This document shows, one piece after another, positions 17,088 to 32,778 of a DNA stretch of 64,000 bases. The stretch is taken from the NCBI RefSeq assembly GCF_016863615.1, contig NZ_BOPF01000003.1:62001-126000 (forward strand), read 5' to 3'. The stretch comes from Virgisporangium aliadipatigenens (GTDB lineage: Bacteria; Actinomycetota; Actinomycetes; Mycobacteriales; Micromonosporaceae). Each line of letters starts with the position of its first letter. Within the stretch, counting starts at the first letter, position 1. Position numbers and translations under genes: made by a program. A model generated the notes under the pieces. It was not told the DNA's origin. It did not search any database and saw nothing but the letters and a program-made list of their open reading frames with translations.

Positions 17088-18059
17088 GTGGAGGGCCTGA
17101 CGGTACCGGCGGACTTCAGCGGCGTGATCTCGGTGGACCGCGCCGGCGAGCCGTCGTTCCGACGCGCCTACGGGGCCGCCGACCGCGCCGCGGCGATCCC
17201 CAACCGGGCGGACACCCGCTTCGCCATCGCCAGCGGCGCCAAGGGTTTCGTCGCGGTGGCGGTCGCGAGTCTGGTCGAGGCGGGCGCGCTGCGGCTGGAC
17301 ACGACCGCCCGTTCGCTGCTCGGCGCCGACCTGCCGCTGATCGCCGACGACGTGACCGTCGGGCAGCTGCTGGCCCACCGTTCGGGCATCGGCGACTATC
17401 TCGACGAGGACGCGGACGGCTACGAGGTCACCGACTACGTGTTGAGCGAGCCGGTGCACCGCCTCGACCGCACCGACGCGTTCCTGCCGATGCTCGACGG
17501 CCGCCCGACGGTCTTCCCGGCCGGCGCGCGGTTCTCGTACTGCAACGGCGGCTATCTGGTGCTGGCGCTCCTCCTCGAACGGGCCGGCGGAGTGCCGTTC
17601 CACGACGCGGTCGCCGAGCGGGTGTTCGCGCCGGCCGGCATGTCCGACACCGCCTACCTGCGCTCCGACGAACTCCCGGCGAACACCGCCACCGGCTACC
17701 TGCACGCCGACGGCCTGCGCAGCAACGTGCTGCACCTGCCGGTGCGCGGCAACGGCGACGGCGGTGCGTACAGCACCGTGGCGGACATCAGCACCTTCTG
17801 GCGCGCGCTCTTCGCCGGTGCGATGGTGTCGCCGGGGTTCGTGGCCGACCTGGTGCGCCCGCACACCGAGAAGGCCTACCGGGACTTCGGATACGGGCTC
17901 GGCTTCTGGCTGCGGCCGGACGGGCGGGTCCAGCTGGAGGGCTCCGACGCCGGGGTGTCGTTCCGCTCGGCGCACGATCCCGACACGTCCACCACCTGGA
18001 CGGTCGTCTCCAACTGGTCCGACGGCGCCTGGCCGGTCGCCCGCGAGGTCATCGCCTAG
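17088..18059 (+). CDS. Serine beta-lactamase-like hydrolase/esterase
   Basis: 323 aa from GTG 17088. It has the SxxK motif in FAIASGAKGFVAV, a YxN motif in FSYCNGGYLVL and a late glycine-rich EGSDAGVS at the third motif position. This is the class C beta-lactamase/penicillin-binding esterase group (EstB/DD-peptidase-like). No signal peptide, so a cytoplasmic esterase or amidase is more likely than antibiotic resistance. It follows the amidohydrolase and ends 8 nt from the convergent lipoprotein gene. Confidence 0.87.
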   Translation: MEGLTVPADFSGVISVDRAGEPSFRRAYGAADRAAAIPNRADTRFAIASGAKGFVAVAVASLVEAGALRLDTTARSLLGADLPLIADDVTVGQLLAHRSGIGDYLDEDADGYEVTDYVLSEPVHRLDRTDAFLPMLDGRPTVFPAGARFSYCNGGYLVLALLLERAGGVPFHDAVAERVFAPAGMSDTAYLRSDELPANTATGYLHADGLRSNVLHLPVRGNGDGGAYSTVADISTFWRALFAGAMVSPGFVADLVRPHTEKAYRDFGYGLGFWLRPDGRVQLEGSDAGVSFRSAHDPDTSTTWTVVSNWSDGAWPVAREVIA

Positions 18060-18067
18060 GACACGCC

Positions 18068-18529
18068 TCAGCCACGGCGGCAGGCGGCGCGTACCTCGGC
18101 GATCGCCGTGTCGAGCTGCCCGGTGTCCGGTTTGCTCGCCGCGCCCTGGTACGTCTTGGCCAGGTCGTTCATCGCCGCTCCGAGCTTGTTCGCGGCGGCG
18201 ACGATCGCCGTGTCCGCCTCGGCGGCCCCCTTGAGCCCGCCATAGACGACGGCGGCGCTGCCGTACAGCACCACCGCGACCGCGGCGCGCGTGATCGGCC
18301 ACGGCCGGCCCTTGGCCTCCTCCTCGGCGATTCCCTTCTGGGCCTTGGCGATCGCGGCGTCGAGTTCGCCGCAGAGCTGAGTGTCCAGTGTGGACAGTGG
18401 TCTCGTGGACGGTGCGGTGGGCGGCGGCGGGGTGGACCCGCTCGGCGGCCCCGCCGGCGCGGACCGGTTTCCGCATCCGCTCAACGCCAGCAGAAGCACC
18501 AGGACCGCTACGGCACGCATTCTCCGCAC
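18068..18529 (-). CDS. Small lipoprotein, paralogue of 36580-37041
   Basis: 153 aa. The leader ends in lipobox LALSGC, so the mature protein should be lipidated at the membrane surface. A Pro/Ser/Thr linker (25-50) precedes a helical domain bounded by two Cys (LCGELDAAIAKAQ near its start, RAAC at its end), which could form a disulfide. A hydrophobic stretch lies in the middle (AVAVVLYGSAAVVYGG). The same plan, with matching C..(L/I)D.AI..AQ and LD.AIA..R.AC, appears in the lipoprotein at 36580-37041. Family unrecognised; role unknown. Confidence 0.78.
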   Translation of the reverse strand: MRRMRAVAVLVLLLALSGCGNRSAPAGPPSGSTPPPPTAPSTRPLSTLDTQLCGELDAAIAKAQKGIAEEEAKGRPWPITRAAVAVVLYGSAAVVYGGLKGAAEADTAIVAAANKLGAAMNDLAKTYQGAASKPDTGQLDTAIAEVRAACRRG

Positions 18530-18595
18530 CCTATCGACACGTGTCGAACGCCGCCCGCTGTCGAGCCGGCGTCCTCACTCGTCGAAACGCCGCTG

Positions 18596-22052
<3,457 letters not shown>

Positions 22053-22816
22053 GAACCCCTGCTCGCCGCTCAGTTGAACGACTGTCTCCGCGGTACGACG
22101 ACAGTCTTCTTTCACGATTCCCGGCCGGTGCTGGTGGTGCCGGACGAGGTCGCCGCGCTGCCGTGGGAGGAGTTCCATCGCGAGTGCGGCTCGACCCATC
22201 CGCTGGAGCGGGTGTACGCCGGCGGCGCGCCCGCCGGCCCGGTCGCGGTCAGCGACGTGCTGACCGACCTCGCATGGCGCGGCAACCCCTCCTACCGCGC
22301 CTCGCGGCACGACCTCGACGGCAGCGTCCGGCAGATCTCCATCCCGGCGCCGGGCACCCCCGGCGCCGCGACGGGTTTCCTGGTCTGCCGCTCGGGACGC
22401 GACTTCACCGCACGCGAACGCGACTTCGCCGCTCACGTGCATCCACTGCTCAACACCGTCCTGCGACACGTCGCCGAGGTGCGGCGCCTGCGACCCGGGA
22501 CGGAAGGGCTCGCCGAGCTCCGGCTGACGCCGCGCGAACTCGTCGTGCTGCGCCTGTCGGCCGAAGGGCTCACCGCCGCGGCGATGGCCCGTCGGCTCGG
22601 CATCGCGACCCACACCGTCAACAAGCACCTGGAGAACAGCTACCGCAAGTGCGGCACCCGCGACCGCCTGACGACGGTCCTCCTGGTGCGACGGCTCGGC
22701 CTCATCGGGCCGGGTGATGATCCGGTGTCACGGTCTGCTCCTTCCCGCTGATCGCCTCAAATGGTGCCGAAGCGGAGCGGTCCGGGCCATTAGCAGGATT
22801 GCGTAGGGGCCGGCCG

Positions 22817-26668
<3,852 letters not shown>

Positions 26669-26704
26669 TCACTATCTCGGCGGCGCCCAGGATTTCACCC
26701 CAAT

Positions 26705-26714
26705 CCTTCGAAGG
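26705..26714. promoter_or_regulatory. 10-bp perfect palindrome upstream of the GH2 gene
   Basis: CCTTCGAAGG lies 46 nt upstream of the GH2 start and 34 nt upstream of the divergent gene at 26748. A palindrome with a central CG in a galactosidase promoter is what LacI-type operators look like, though no LacI gene is in the window. Tentative. Confidence 0.4.
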
Positions 26715-26747
26715 TCAACGCTGGATCTCTTTCGGTATTGTCGAATA

Positions 26748-27200
26748 ATGTTGACCGCCAAGAGGACCGGCATGTGGCGCGGCCGCTACGAGATCGGCTC
26801 GGACGGCCGCCCGGTCACCGTCTGGGACCCGTCGTGGTGGCGCAACGGCGGCGACTTCGAGATCGCCGGAAAGCGCTTCCGGGTCCGGGCCGCGGGCTGG
26901 GGCACCAAGTACCGGATGTCCGACGAGGCCGGCAAAGAGGTGGCCCTGGTCGAACGCGCCGGGCGCAAGCACTGGAGCATGCGGGCGGGCCGCGACACCT
27001 ACGAGTTCCGCCGCGCCTCGTTCTTCGGCAGCCGCCAGGAGCTGCTGGTGGGCGGCAAGGCGGCCGGCTCGGTGCGCCGCACCAGCGCCTGGTCCGGCGG
27101 CGTCGAGGCCGATCTGCCCGGCATGCCGTTGCCGCTGCAGGTCTTCGTCGTCGGTGTGCAGCTCGCGCTCTGGCAGCGGCAGCAGTCCGCCGCCGGCTGA
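26748..27200 (+). CDS. LURP-one-related/tubby-like protein
   Basis: 150 aa. The sequence RGRYEIGSDGRPVTVWDPSW, then FEIAGKRFRVRAAGWGTKYRMSDEAG with KHWSMRAG and a terminal hydrophobic helix (LPLQVFVVGVQLALW), fits the LOR/scramblase-like beta-barrel wrapped round a C-terminal helix. The family is common in actinobacteria and its role is unclear (lipid- or membrane-associated is suggested). ATG 26748 is chosen; ATG 26769 is possible. Divergent from GH2; ends 19 nt from a convergent lipoprotein gene. Confidence 0.65.
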   Translation: MLTAKRTGMWRGRYEIGSDGRPVTVWDPSWWRNGGDFEIAGKRFRVRAAGWGTKYRMSDEAGKEVALVERAGRKHWSMRAGRDTYEFRRASFFGSRQELLVGGKAAGSVRRTSAWSGGVEADLPGMPLPLQVFVVGVQLALWQRQQSAAG

Positions 27201-27219
27201 GTCCACCGTTCGACCGACA

Positions 27220-27627
27220 TCACCAGACCTTGACCTCGGCGGACAGCAACGCCCGCCGCCCCTCGAACGGCGCGAACAGCCGGCGGTCCTCGAGCTGGTC
27301 CGGCGCGAAGTCGGTGCCGCGGAAGACCGCCACGGTGCCGGCGGCGGTGACCAGCACCGGCGGGTCGGCGTCGACCGGGTGCCGGGCGAACACCAGCAGC
27401 CCCTGCGCCGGAAGGTCGACGTCCTCGACGACGAGCGCGTACGCGCCGAGCCGCTTGACGACGGCGGCCGTGACGACGAGGCGTGCGCCCAGCCGCGCCC
27501 GGCCGACCGTGTCCGCCGCGACGGTCGTGCGGTCGCCGGACGGGGCCCGCTCCGGCGCGGCGCGGCACCCGGCCGCCACGAGCAGACACGCCGCCAGCAC
27601 CACGAACCGGGCCCGGAAGAACGGCAC
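27220..27627 (-). CDS. Hypothetical lipoprotein
   Basis: 135 aa from GTG 27627, which has GAGGGGG upstream; the longer frame is not supported. The leader VPFFRARFVVLAACLLVAAGC ends in a lipobox (VAAGC). The mature part (GARLVVTAAVVKRLGAYALVVEDVD; LLVFARHPVDADPPVLVTAAG; FRGTDFAPDQLED) is strand-rich, like an OB-fold domain. It is probably anchored to the outer face of the membrane. Family not recognised. Confidence 0.65.
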   Translation of the reverse strand: MPFFRARFVVLAACLLVAAGCRAAPERAPSGDRTTVAADTVGRARLGARLVVTAAVVKRLGAYALVVEDVDLPAQGLLVFARHPVDADPPVLVTAAGTVAVFRGTDFAPDQLEDRRLFAPFEGRRALLSAEVKVW

Positions 27628-27785
27628 CGCGCACCCCCTCGTCGAGATGCCAGGATGCGCCGCCCATCGACGAATGTCACCCGGTCGCGGGAACCTTGAC
27701 GCGACCATGACGGGTCCGTGAGGGGCGGGCCGCATCGTGCTGTCGCCACCGCATCCCGCGGTGCACGACCTGCGGAGGACGCATC

Positions 27786-28259
27786 ATGAAGCGAAGCACG
27801 ATCCTGGTCCGGGCCCTCGTGGCGGCGGCCGCGCTGCTCGTGCCGCTCGGCCTGGCGACACCGGCGAGCGCCGGCACCTACTACACCGGCTGCACCATCG
27901 ACCCGGTCACGCCGTACGCCAACGGCGACCTCAACGCCAACGGCGTCAAGATGGTCAACTACGAGGTCGACGTCGACTGCGCCTCCGGCCGCGAGGTCGA
28001 GATCGAGATGCGGCGCTGGGAGTACGACGCCAACAACGCCGACGACCTGATCGGCACCAGCACGCTGCACAACTCCTTCTACACCGCCGGCGGAACCCTC
28101 ACCCGCACGGTCGAGGGCGCGCTGCCCAACACCGACGACTTCGGCGACAACGTCGAGGAGATGTACCAGTGCGTGCGGTTCCGGGTGACGCTCACGAACC
28201 TGTTCCAGACGCCGTTCACCGCGTGGGAGTGCACCCCGTACCGCTCGATCCACATCTGA
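27786..28259 (+). CDS. Small secreted cysteine-containing protein
   Basis: 157 aa. A Sec signal peptide (KRSTILVRALVAAAALLVPLG... cut near PASAG) leaves a mature ~128-residue beta-rich protein with four Cys (TGCTID, VDCASG, YQCVRF, WECTPY), consistent with two disulfides. A GAGGACG Shine-Dalgarno lies before the ATG. It is followed by a strong hairpin. Family not recognised; it could be a small extracellular binding protein or inhibitor. Confidence 0.72.
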   Translation: MKRSTILVRALVAAAALLVPLGLATPASAGTYYTGCTIDPVTPYANGDLNANGVKMVNYEVDVDCASGREVEIEMRRWEYDANNADDLIGTSTLHNSFYTAGGTLTRTVEGALPNTDDFGDNVEEMYQCVRFRVTLTNLFQTPFTAWECTPYRSIHI

Positions 28260-28267
28260 ACCGGCCG

Positions 28268-28301
28268 CCGGCGCCGGCGCTGCGAGCGGCGCCGGCGCCG
28301 G
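28268..28301. terminator. Strong bidirectional hairpin between convergent genes
   Basis: A perfect 13-bp stem of CCGGCGCCGGCGC and its complement surrounds an 8-nt loop (28281-28288). It lies 8 nt after the secreted-protein gene and 33 nt from the end of the convergent peptidase operon. There is no T-tract, as is common for high-GC actinomycete terminators. Confidence 0.7.
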
Positions 28302-28334
28302 TGATGAGCGGTCCGGGTCGGTGGGCGTGCGCCG

Positions 28335-30158
28335 TCAGTCGAACGTCGACCGCTTGCGCAGCGCCCAGATCCGCACCGGCGTCCGCGAACGGATGCCCCG
28401 CCGCCCCTCCATCTCGTGCCAGTACCGCCTCGTCGCATCGGTGATCCGCGCGTCGAGGCCCGTCGTGACGTCGTCGATCGGCTGAGGGCTGAACTGGTCG
28501 AACCACCTGACCCGAGGCCCGGCACCGGTCCGCTCGACCACGAGCAGAACGCTGTGGTAGCCGTCCATGATGGACAGTGCGTACGCCAGGTTGCAGTCCT
28601 GCGAAGGTGCCCGGGCCAGGACGGCCGACAGCACACTCGAGGCGAGGCGGGCCGGTTCGGTGGCACCGGCCCGGTCGCCCCGGCCGTCGAGGAACTCGAT
28701 CTGCACCGGTTCCCGGGCGAACCCCGAGGTCGTCAGCTGTGACATGGCCTGACCGACCGTTCGGGTGGTGAGATCCGCCATGATCACCTTCCGGCCGCTC
28801 CCGGTGCGGGCCGGCCACGGCTTCGTGGGCAGGCCCAGCATCGAACCGAGCGCCACGTTGAGCATGACGATGCACGTGGCGCGGTCGTCGGGGTTCGCGG
28901 CAGCGGCGGCGAGGTTGGCGGCGTACAACCGGCCGAGCCGGTGCAGGTCCTCCGTGGCGAAACACCGGCTCCAGCGGCGCGCGGGCCGAGGGCTTTCGTC
29001 CGTCGCGAACATCGCCTGACCCCCGGCGATCCGTTCGGCCACATCGACGCGTGCGGAATCCGTTCCGACCGCCACGGGAGCATCCGTCGTTTCGAGGTCC
29101 TCCGTCTCCTCGCCCCAAGCGGCCTCCCCGCCGAGGTCCGACTCCATGGCCTCGTCGAACTCGCCGAAGAGAGCCCACTCGCCGGCCGGATTCGCACCGT
29201 CCTCCTCGTCGAGCGGGTCGAACCCGTGCCGCTCCTCGGCTTCCGCCGGATCCGCTTCCGCCGACCCGTCGTACCGGGTGGGCCCGAAGGCGCCGGACTC
29301 GGACCGGTCCCACGCCTCCGGGCGTTCACCATGGGCGAGCGCGTGCACCACCTGGTCGACCTCCCGGTCGGTCAACCGGGCGGGGGAGGGCGCGGACCCG
29401 GGATCGACGGTGTACTCCCAGTGCCAGGGTTCGCGTTCGTACGGTGTGAAGCCGAAGTCGCGGGCCCGCCGGACGAGCCAACGGTGGAACCAGGTCGCTC
29501 GCCAGGCCCGCACCGCGGCGGCACCGGTCGAGTTGCGGATCCGGTGGCCCGGCCGGCGGATCAGCGCGAGGTCGGCCGCGATCCCGTTCTGGTGGTTGCT
29601 CCATCCGGGAGCCGCGACCCGACGCGGGATGTGGAACGTGTCGAGCATGTACCGCACCGCGTCGGGGCCGTGCGGGCCGCCCGGGAGACCCGCACGTGCC
29701 GCGGCGGTCTGACCGTAGTAGTCCTCGAAGTGGTGGCGCCAGGTGCACCGCTGGTGTTCGGCGCTGCGGTATCCGCTGAACACGGTGACGCCGGTGGTCA
29801 GCGCGGCGTCGGCGTCGCCGGCACGCTGCGCCGCGGCGAGTTCGGCGGTGGCCGCCGCGACGAGCCGGCCGGCGGCCGCTGCCGCATCGGCGCGCATCAC
29901 CACCGACGTCCCGGGAACGGGCCGGAGTTGACTCGGCGTCAGATCGCTCTGCGCGGGCCGTGTTCTCGCCTTGCGATCGACGGCCTCCTTCAGTACGCGC
30001 TCCCGAAAGGCGACCTGATCAGGTGTTCCCGACCATGCGCCGCCGGGCTCGGCGGCGACCTCGTCCAGCCACTCGGCGGCGGCGCGGAACGGCGTCTCCA
30101 GCTGATACGCCCAGTGGTCCGCCGGCTGAACCTCGGCATCGTGCGTCTGCTGACTCAT
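28335..30158 (-). CDS. VanY-type M15 metallopeptidase fused to a Cys-His-Asp C-terminal domain
   Basis: 607 aa, last gene of the operon; its ATG overlaps the preceding stop by 4 nt. An ETPF motif sits at 21-24. The M15B region (~80-252) has FSGYRSAEHQ, the zinc motif S187-x-H189-x2-G-x-A-x-D196 and E243-P-W-H246-W-E-Y. An acidic, Asp/Glu/Gly-rich linker (~270-360) leads to a second domain in which Cys429 (ATCIVMLNVAL), His535 (DGYHSVLLVV) and Asp554 (RWFDQFS) could form a papain/transglutaminase-like triad. No signal peptide, so export would need another route. Predicted peptidoglycan or D,D-peptide hydrolase; the second activity is inference. Confidence 0.8.
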   Translation of the reverse strand: MSQQTHDAEVQPADHWAYQLETPFRAAAEWLDEVAAEPGGAWSGTPDQVAFRERVLKEAVDRKARTRPAQSDLTPSQLRPVPGTSVVMRADAAAAAGRLVAAATAELAAAQRAGDADAALTTGVTVFSGYRSAEHQRCTWRHHFEDYYGQTAAARAGLPGGPHGPDAVRYMLDTFHIPRRVAAPGWSNHQNGIAADLALIRRPGHRIRNSTGAAAVRAWRATWFHRWLVRRARDFGFTPYEREPWHWEYTVDPGSAPSPARLTDREVDQVVHALAHGERPEAWDRSESGAFGPTRYDGSAEADPAEAEERHGFDPLDEEDGANPAGEWALFGEFDEAMESDLGGEAAWGEETEDLETTDAPVAVGTDSARVDVAERIAGGQAMFATDESPRPARRWSRCFATEDLHRLGRLYAANLAAAAANPDDRATCIVMLNVALGSMLGLPTKPWPARTGSGRKVIMADLTTRTVGQAMSQLTTSGFAREPVQIEFLDGRGDRAGATEPARLASSVLSAVLARAPSQDCNLAYALSIMDGYHSVLLVVERTGAGPRVRWFDQFSPQPIDDVTTGLDARITDATRRYWHEMEGRRGIRSRTPVRIWALRKRSTFD

Positions 30159-31285
30159 GGCGTACGCCTCAGGACCGTCGTGGGGCGCCCGACGGGCAGC
30201 ACGGAAGCGGCCGGGTCGAGAGGCTGTATCGAAGCGCCCGCCGACAGGGCCGGGGGCGGCGCCGGGTCGCCCCCGCGTCGCGTCAACACGACCGTCGACG
30301 CCTTGAGATCACGACCCGTCGCCAACGACCACTGCGTGACGATGGTCGTCATCATGTTCCGCACGGGCACCGTCAGATACAGGCCCGGCACGGTGGTGGT
30401 GTCGGTGAACCAGCCCGCCTCGATCATGCGGAAGAGCGTGGACAGCGCGGACGCCAGGATGAAGTAGCTGTGTGACTGGGCGTGGGCCGGCAGGCCGACC
30501 CGTTCTCCCATCGCCCGCAGGCGCTCCTCCGGACTGGCCGCGCCGGCCTGCAGGTCCATCACGACCGGCGTGTCGAACAGGACCGTCAGGTGCAGCCACG
30601 ACATCGTCGCGACGTAGTCGAACTCCTCGCGGGACAGCGTGGCGGCCAGGCCACCGCGCCGGGTCATCAGCATGTCGCGCAGCCGCAGCCCGAGGTCCGC
30701 CAGCCCCGCGTCGTCGGTCGGATTCGCCCCCGCGGTGTTGCCCGCGTTCTCGATGCCGACCCAGACCAGCCGGAGGAACTCCTCCAGCGCGGGGATGAAT
30801 CCGCGGTTCGCCGCCGCCGGTCTCTCGTACGGATAGGGACCGGTGTCCGCGCCGTGGTTGAGATCCATCCCGAACATGCGGTAGTACGCGTTGCGGCGGT
30901 TGGCCCGGATGTCCGGTCTGATCCGACTGACCTGGGCGCGTGGCAGGAAGGGGGACGCGTCCTTGTAGAACAGCTCCTCCGTGGTCTCCAGCCAGCGGTA
31001 GGTCTGCGCTCGCTGCGGTATCCCGAGCCGTTCGCCGGATCTGAAGTCCGCCACGACGCGCTGGACGATCTCGAAGATGCGCGTGTTCTCGATCATGTAC
31101 GCGTAGATCAGGTGGTCCCACATGAGGCTGGCGCGACCGACGGGCCCGAACGCGGCCGGCCGTCTGCCCTGCAGCCACCAGAAATCGATGGCCTGACCGA
31201 CCCGCTCGGGCTCGGCCTCCAGCAGATCGAGAACGCGTCCTTCGTCCGGTGATCCGCCCGGTGGTGAGACGAGGTTTCGGAACAT
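30155..31285 (-). CDS. Unknown helical protein of the [DE]TPF operon
   Basis: 376 aa. GGGACGG precedes the ATG. The protein is mostly helical, with conserved-looking blocks MWDHLIYAYMIENTRIFEIV, EELFYKDASPFLPRA, RRNAYYRMFGMDLNHG, WVGIENAGNTAGANPTDD and DMLMTRRGG. It has no transmembrane helix, signal peptide or catalytic motif that I recognise. The number of well-formed Trp/Tyr/Asn blocks suggests a conserved family rather than a drifting ORF. It is coupled to the M15 peptidase gene by a 4-nt overlap, so the two products are likely partners. Confidence 0.72.
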   Translation of the reverse strand: MFRNLVSPPGGSPDEGRVLDLLEAEPERVGQAIDFWWLQGRRPAAFGPVGRASLMWDHLIYAYMIENTRIFEIVQRVVADFRSGERLGIPQRAQTYRWLETTEELFYKDASPFLPRAQVSRIRPDIRANRRNAYYRMFGMDLNHGADTGPYPYERPAAANRGFIPALEEFLRLVWVGIENAGNTAGANPTDDAGLADLGLRLRDMLMTRRGGLAATLSREEFDYVATMSWLHLTVLFDTPVVMDLQAGAASPEERLRAMGERVGLPAHAQSHSYFILASALSTLFRMIEAGWFTDTTTVPGLYLTVPVRNMMTTIVTQWSLATGRDLKASTVVLTRRGGDPAPPPALSAGASIQPLDPAASVLPVGRPTTVLRRTP

Positions 31286-31300
31286 CGGCTTCCGTCCCTT

Positions 31301-31519
31301 CTATTGCGAATCGGTGGTGCGGGTGGGGGCGTCGTCCGGTCGACCGCCGACACCCCAGCCGTGGTGCTGATGAAGCTGCTCCCACACCGCGCGGTCCACC
31401 GGTGGGAAGGCGTGGGTTTCCTGGTCCGGTCGCGGCCGGGTGTTGTAGTGACCCAACAGATCCAGCAGTGCGCGGAAGGCCTCGGCGACTTCTGCCGGGG
31501 CGTCGGTCGGTGTGCTCAT
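31301..31519 (-). CDS. Small 72-aa protein of the [DE]TPF operon
   Basis: 72 aa. The ATG overlaps the stop of the HEAGH metalloprotease gene by 4 nt (ATGA), which strongly supports it as a real gene. A predicted helix (DAPAEVAEAFRALLDLLGHY) is followed by a His/Pro/Trp-rich part (HAFPPVDRAVWEQLHQHHGW) and a polar tail. Size and position suggest a chaperone, inhibitor or adaptor for a neighbouring peptidase, but this is inference. Confidence 0.65.
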   Translation of the reverse strand: MSTPTDAPAEVAEAFRALLDLLGHYNTRPRPDQETHAFPPVDRAVWEQLHQHHGWGVGGRPDDAPTRTTDSQ

Positions 31520-32778
31520 GCCGTGTTCTCCGTTCCGTTGCCCAGGTGCAACATCCAGTGCTCGAACTGCTCGGCCACCGCGGTGGCGGCACCGGGTTCG
31601 GTGGCCGCCCGATAGCCGGACAGCGCCAGGAGGCGAAGGCACTCCCGGTGGATCCAGTACGGCGAGGTGAACAGCGCCGGCCCGGCATCGCGTACGAGGC
31701 CGGCGAGCGCGGTGGGCGAGACCCGCAGCGGATCGACGAGTTCCACGATCGACCGGCCGTCGAACGCCGCGAACGGTCGACGCAGACACACGTCGACGAT
31801 CCGCGGCAGCGCGGCGACCGACGCCTTGAGAAAGGGCGTCAGCTCGCTGGGCGCCCGCGTCAGCGGGTATGCCTGCCGCCACGCCGCCGCCAGGTCGTCC
31901 CACGGCCCGGACCCGAACGTCCGGGTCGCCATCTCGGTGCCCAGCAGGACCCGCAGGTATGCGACGGGATGCGGATCGCGGGGGCGCCACGCGAAGACGC
32001 TTGTGTCATCGCCGGCGATGACGTCGTGCAGCGCCGCGACAGCCGCATGACCGGCGTGGACGAACGCGAACGTGTCCGCCGCGATCTCACTGGCCCAGCG
32101 CGCCCAGTGGCGGGCCAACGCCGGCGCCTCCGCGAGTTCCCGGCCCAGCGCGGTGGCCAGTTGTTCGTTCCAGCCGAGGGCGAACGCCGCCTGGTGGCCG
32201 GCCTCGTGCAGGCACGCCGTCGGGCGGTACAGGTTGTGCCGGGTGATTTTGATGGCGGCCGCCACCGACAGCGTTCGGCCGTCCCACAGGCGCAGTCCGG
32301 CGCGGAGGATGCTGGCGCCCATTCCCCGGTCCACATAGGTGAGCACCGGCGGTGTCGGTCGACCGAGTGGCACGAGGATCGCGGTGAGGCTGCGCCGGGC
32401 GAGCGTGTCGCAGGCGCGCAGCAGCGCCGCCAGCCGTGGCGAGGTCCGGCTGTTGACCGCGTCGCCGTAGAAGTCCACCGCGGTTTCGATCTGCTGGTGC
32501 AGGCGCCGGAACTTGATCACGTTCCGGCGTAGTGCCTCCCACTCCGCCGGTGACCGCGCCGCGGCCGCCTGGGCGGCGAGCACGTCGCCCTGCCGTCGCA
32601 GGTGTCCGACGGCGTCGTCGAGCTGAGCGCGCAGGTGCGTGTCGAGGTAGCGCTCCAGGCCGCGCCAGGCGGCGGCGGAGGCGAAGTTCTCGAGATCCGC
32701 CAGAGCGACCGTCGCCGCCCGCCAGTGCGCGACCTGGCGGACCACCTGGGTGCGGGTCGCCGCGGACCGGTCAGGCAC
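31516..32778 (-). CDS. HEAGH zinc-metalloprotease-like protein
   Basis: 420 aa. The GTG start lies inside the upstream gene's stop (8-nt overlap). The N-terminal half is coiled/helical. The centre has ACLHEAGHQAAFALGW (His191-Glu-x2-His195) and, 36 residues on, SEIAADTFAF (Glu231...Asp235), the HExxH plus ExxxD arrangement of gluzincin-type zinc peptidases. A conserved-looking stretch YVDRGMGASILRAGLRLWDG precedes it. SELTPF near residue 300 may be a variant of the [DE]TPF motif of the neighbours. No export signal. The substrate could be a partner protein of the operon. Confidence 0.75.
   Translation of the reverse strand: MPDRSAATRTQVVRQVAHWRAATVALADLENFASAAAWRGLERYLDTHLRAQLDDAVGHLRRQGDVLAAQAAAARSPAEWEALRRNVIKFRRLHQQIETAVDFYGDAVNSRTSPRLAALLRACDTLARRSLTAILVPLGRPTPPVLTYVDRGMGASILRAGLRLWDGRTLSVAAAIKITRHNLYRPTACLHEAGHQAAFALGWNEQLATALGRELAEAPALARHWARWASEIAADTFAFVHAGHAAVAALHDVIAGDDTSVFAWRPRDPHPVAYLRVLLGTEMATRTFGSGPWDDLAAAWRQAYPLTRAPSELTPFLKASVAALPRIVDVCLRRPFAAFDGRSIVELVDPLRVSPTALAGLVRDAGPALFTSPYWIHRECLRLLALSGYRAATEPGAATAVAEQFEHWMLHLGNGTENTA

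Noticed and set aside
17088-18059. True beta-lactamase conferring antibiotic resistance
   Set aside because: SxxK and YxN are present but there is no signal peptide and the third motif is atypical; an esterase/DD-peptidase-like enzyme is the safer call.
18401-18470. GC-rich repeats near the lipoprotein linker as a CRISPR-like or VNTR array
   Set aside because: No regular spacer/repeat pattern; the Pro/Ser/Thr linker codons explain it. No CRISPR array was seen anywhere in the window.
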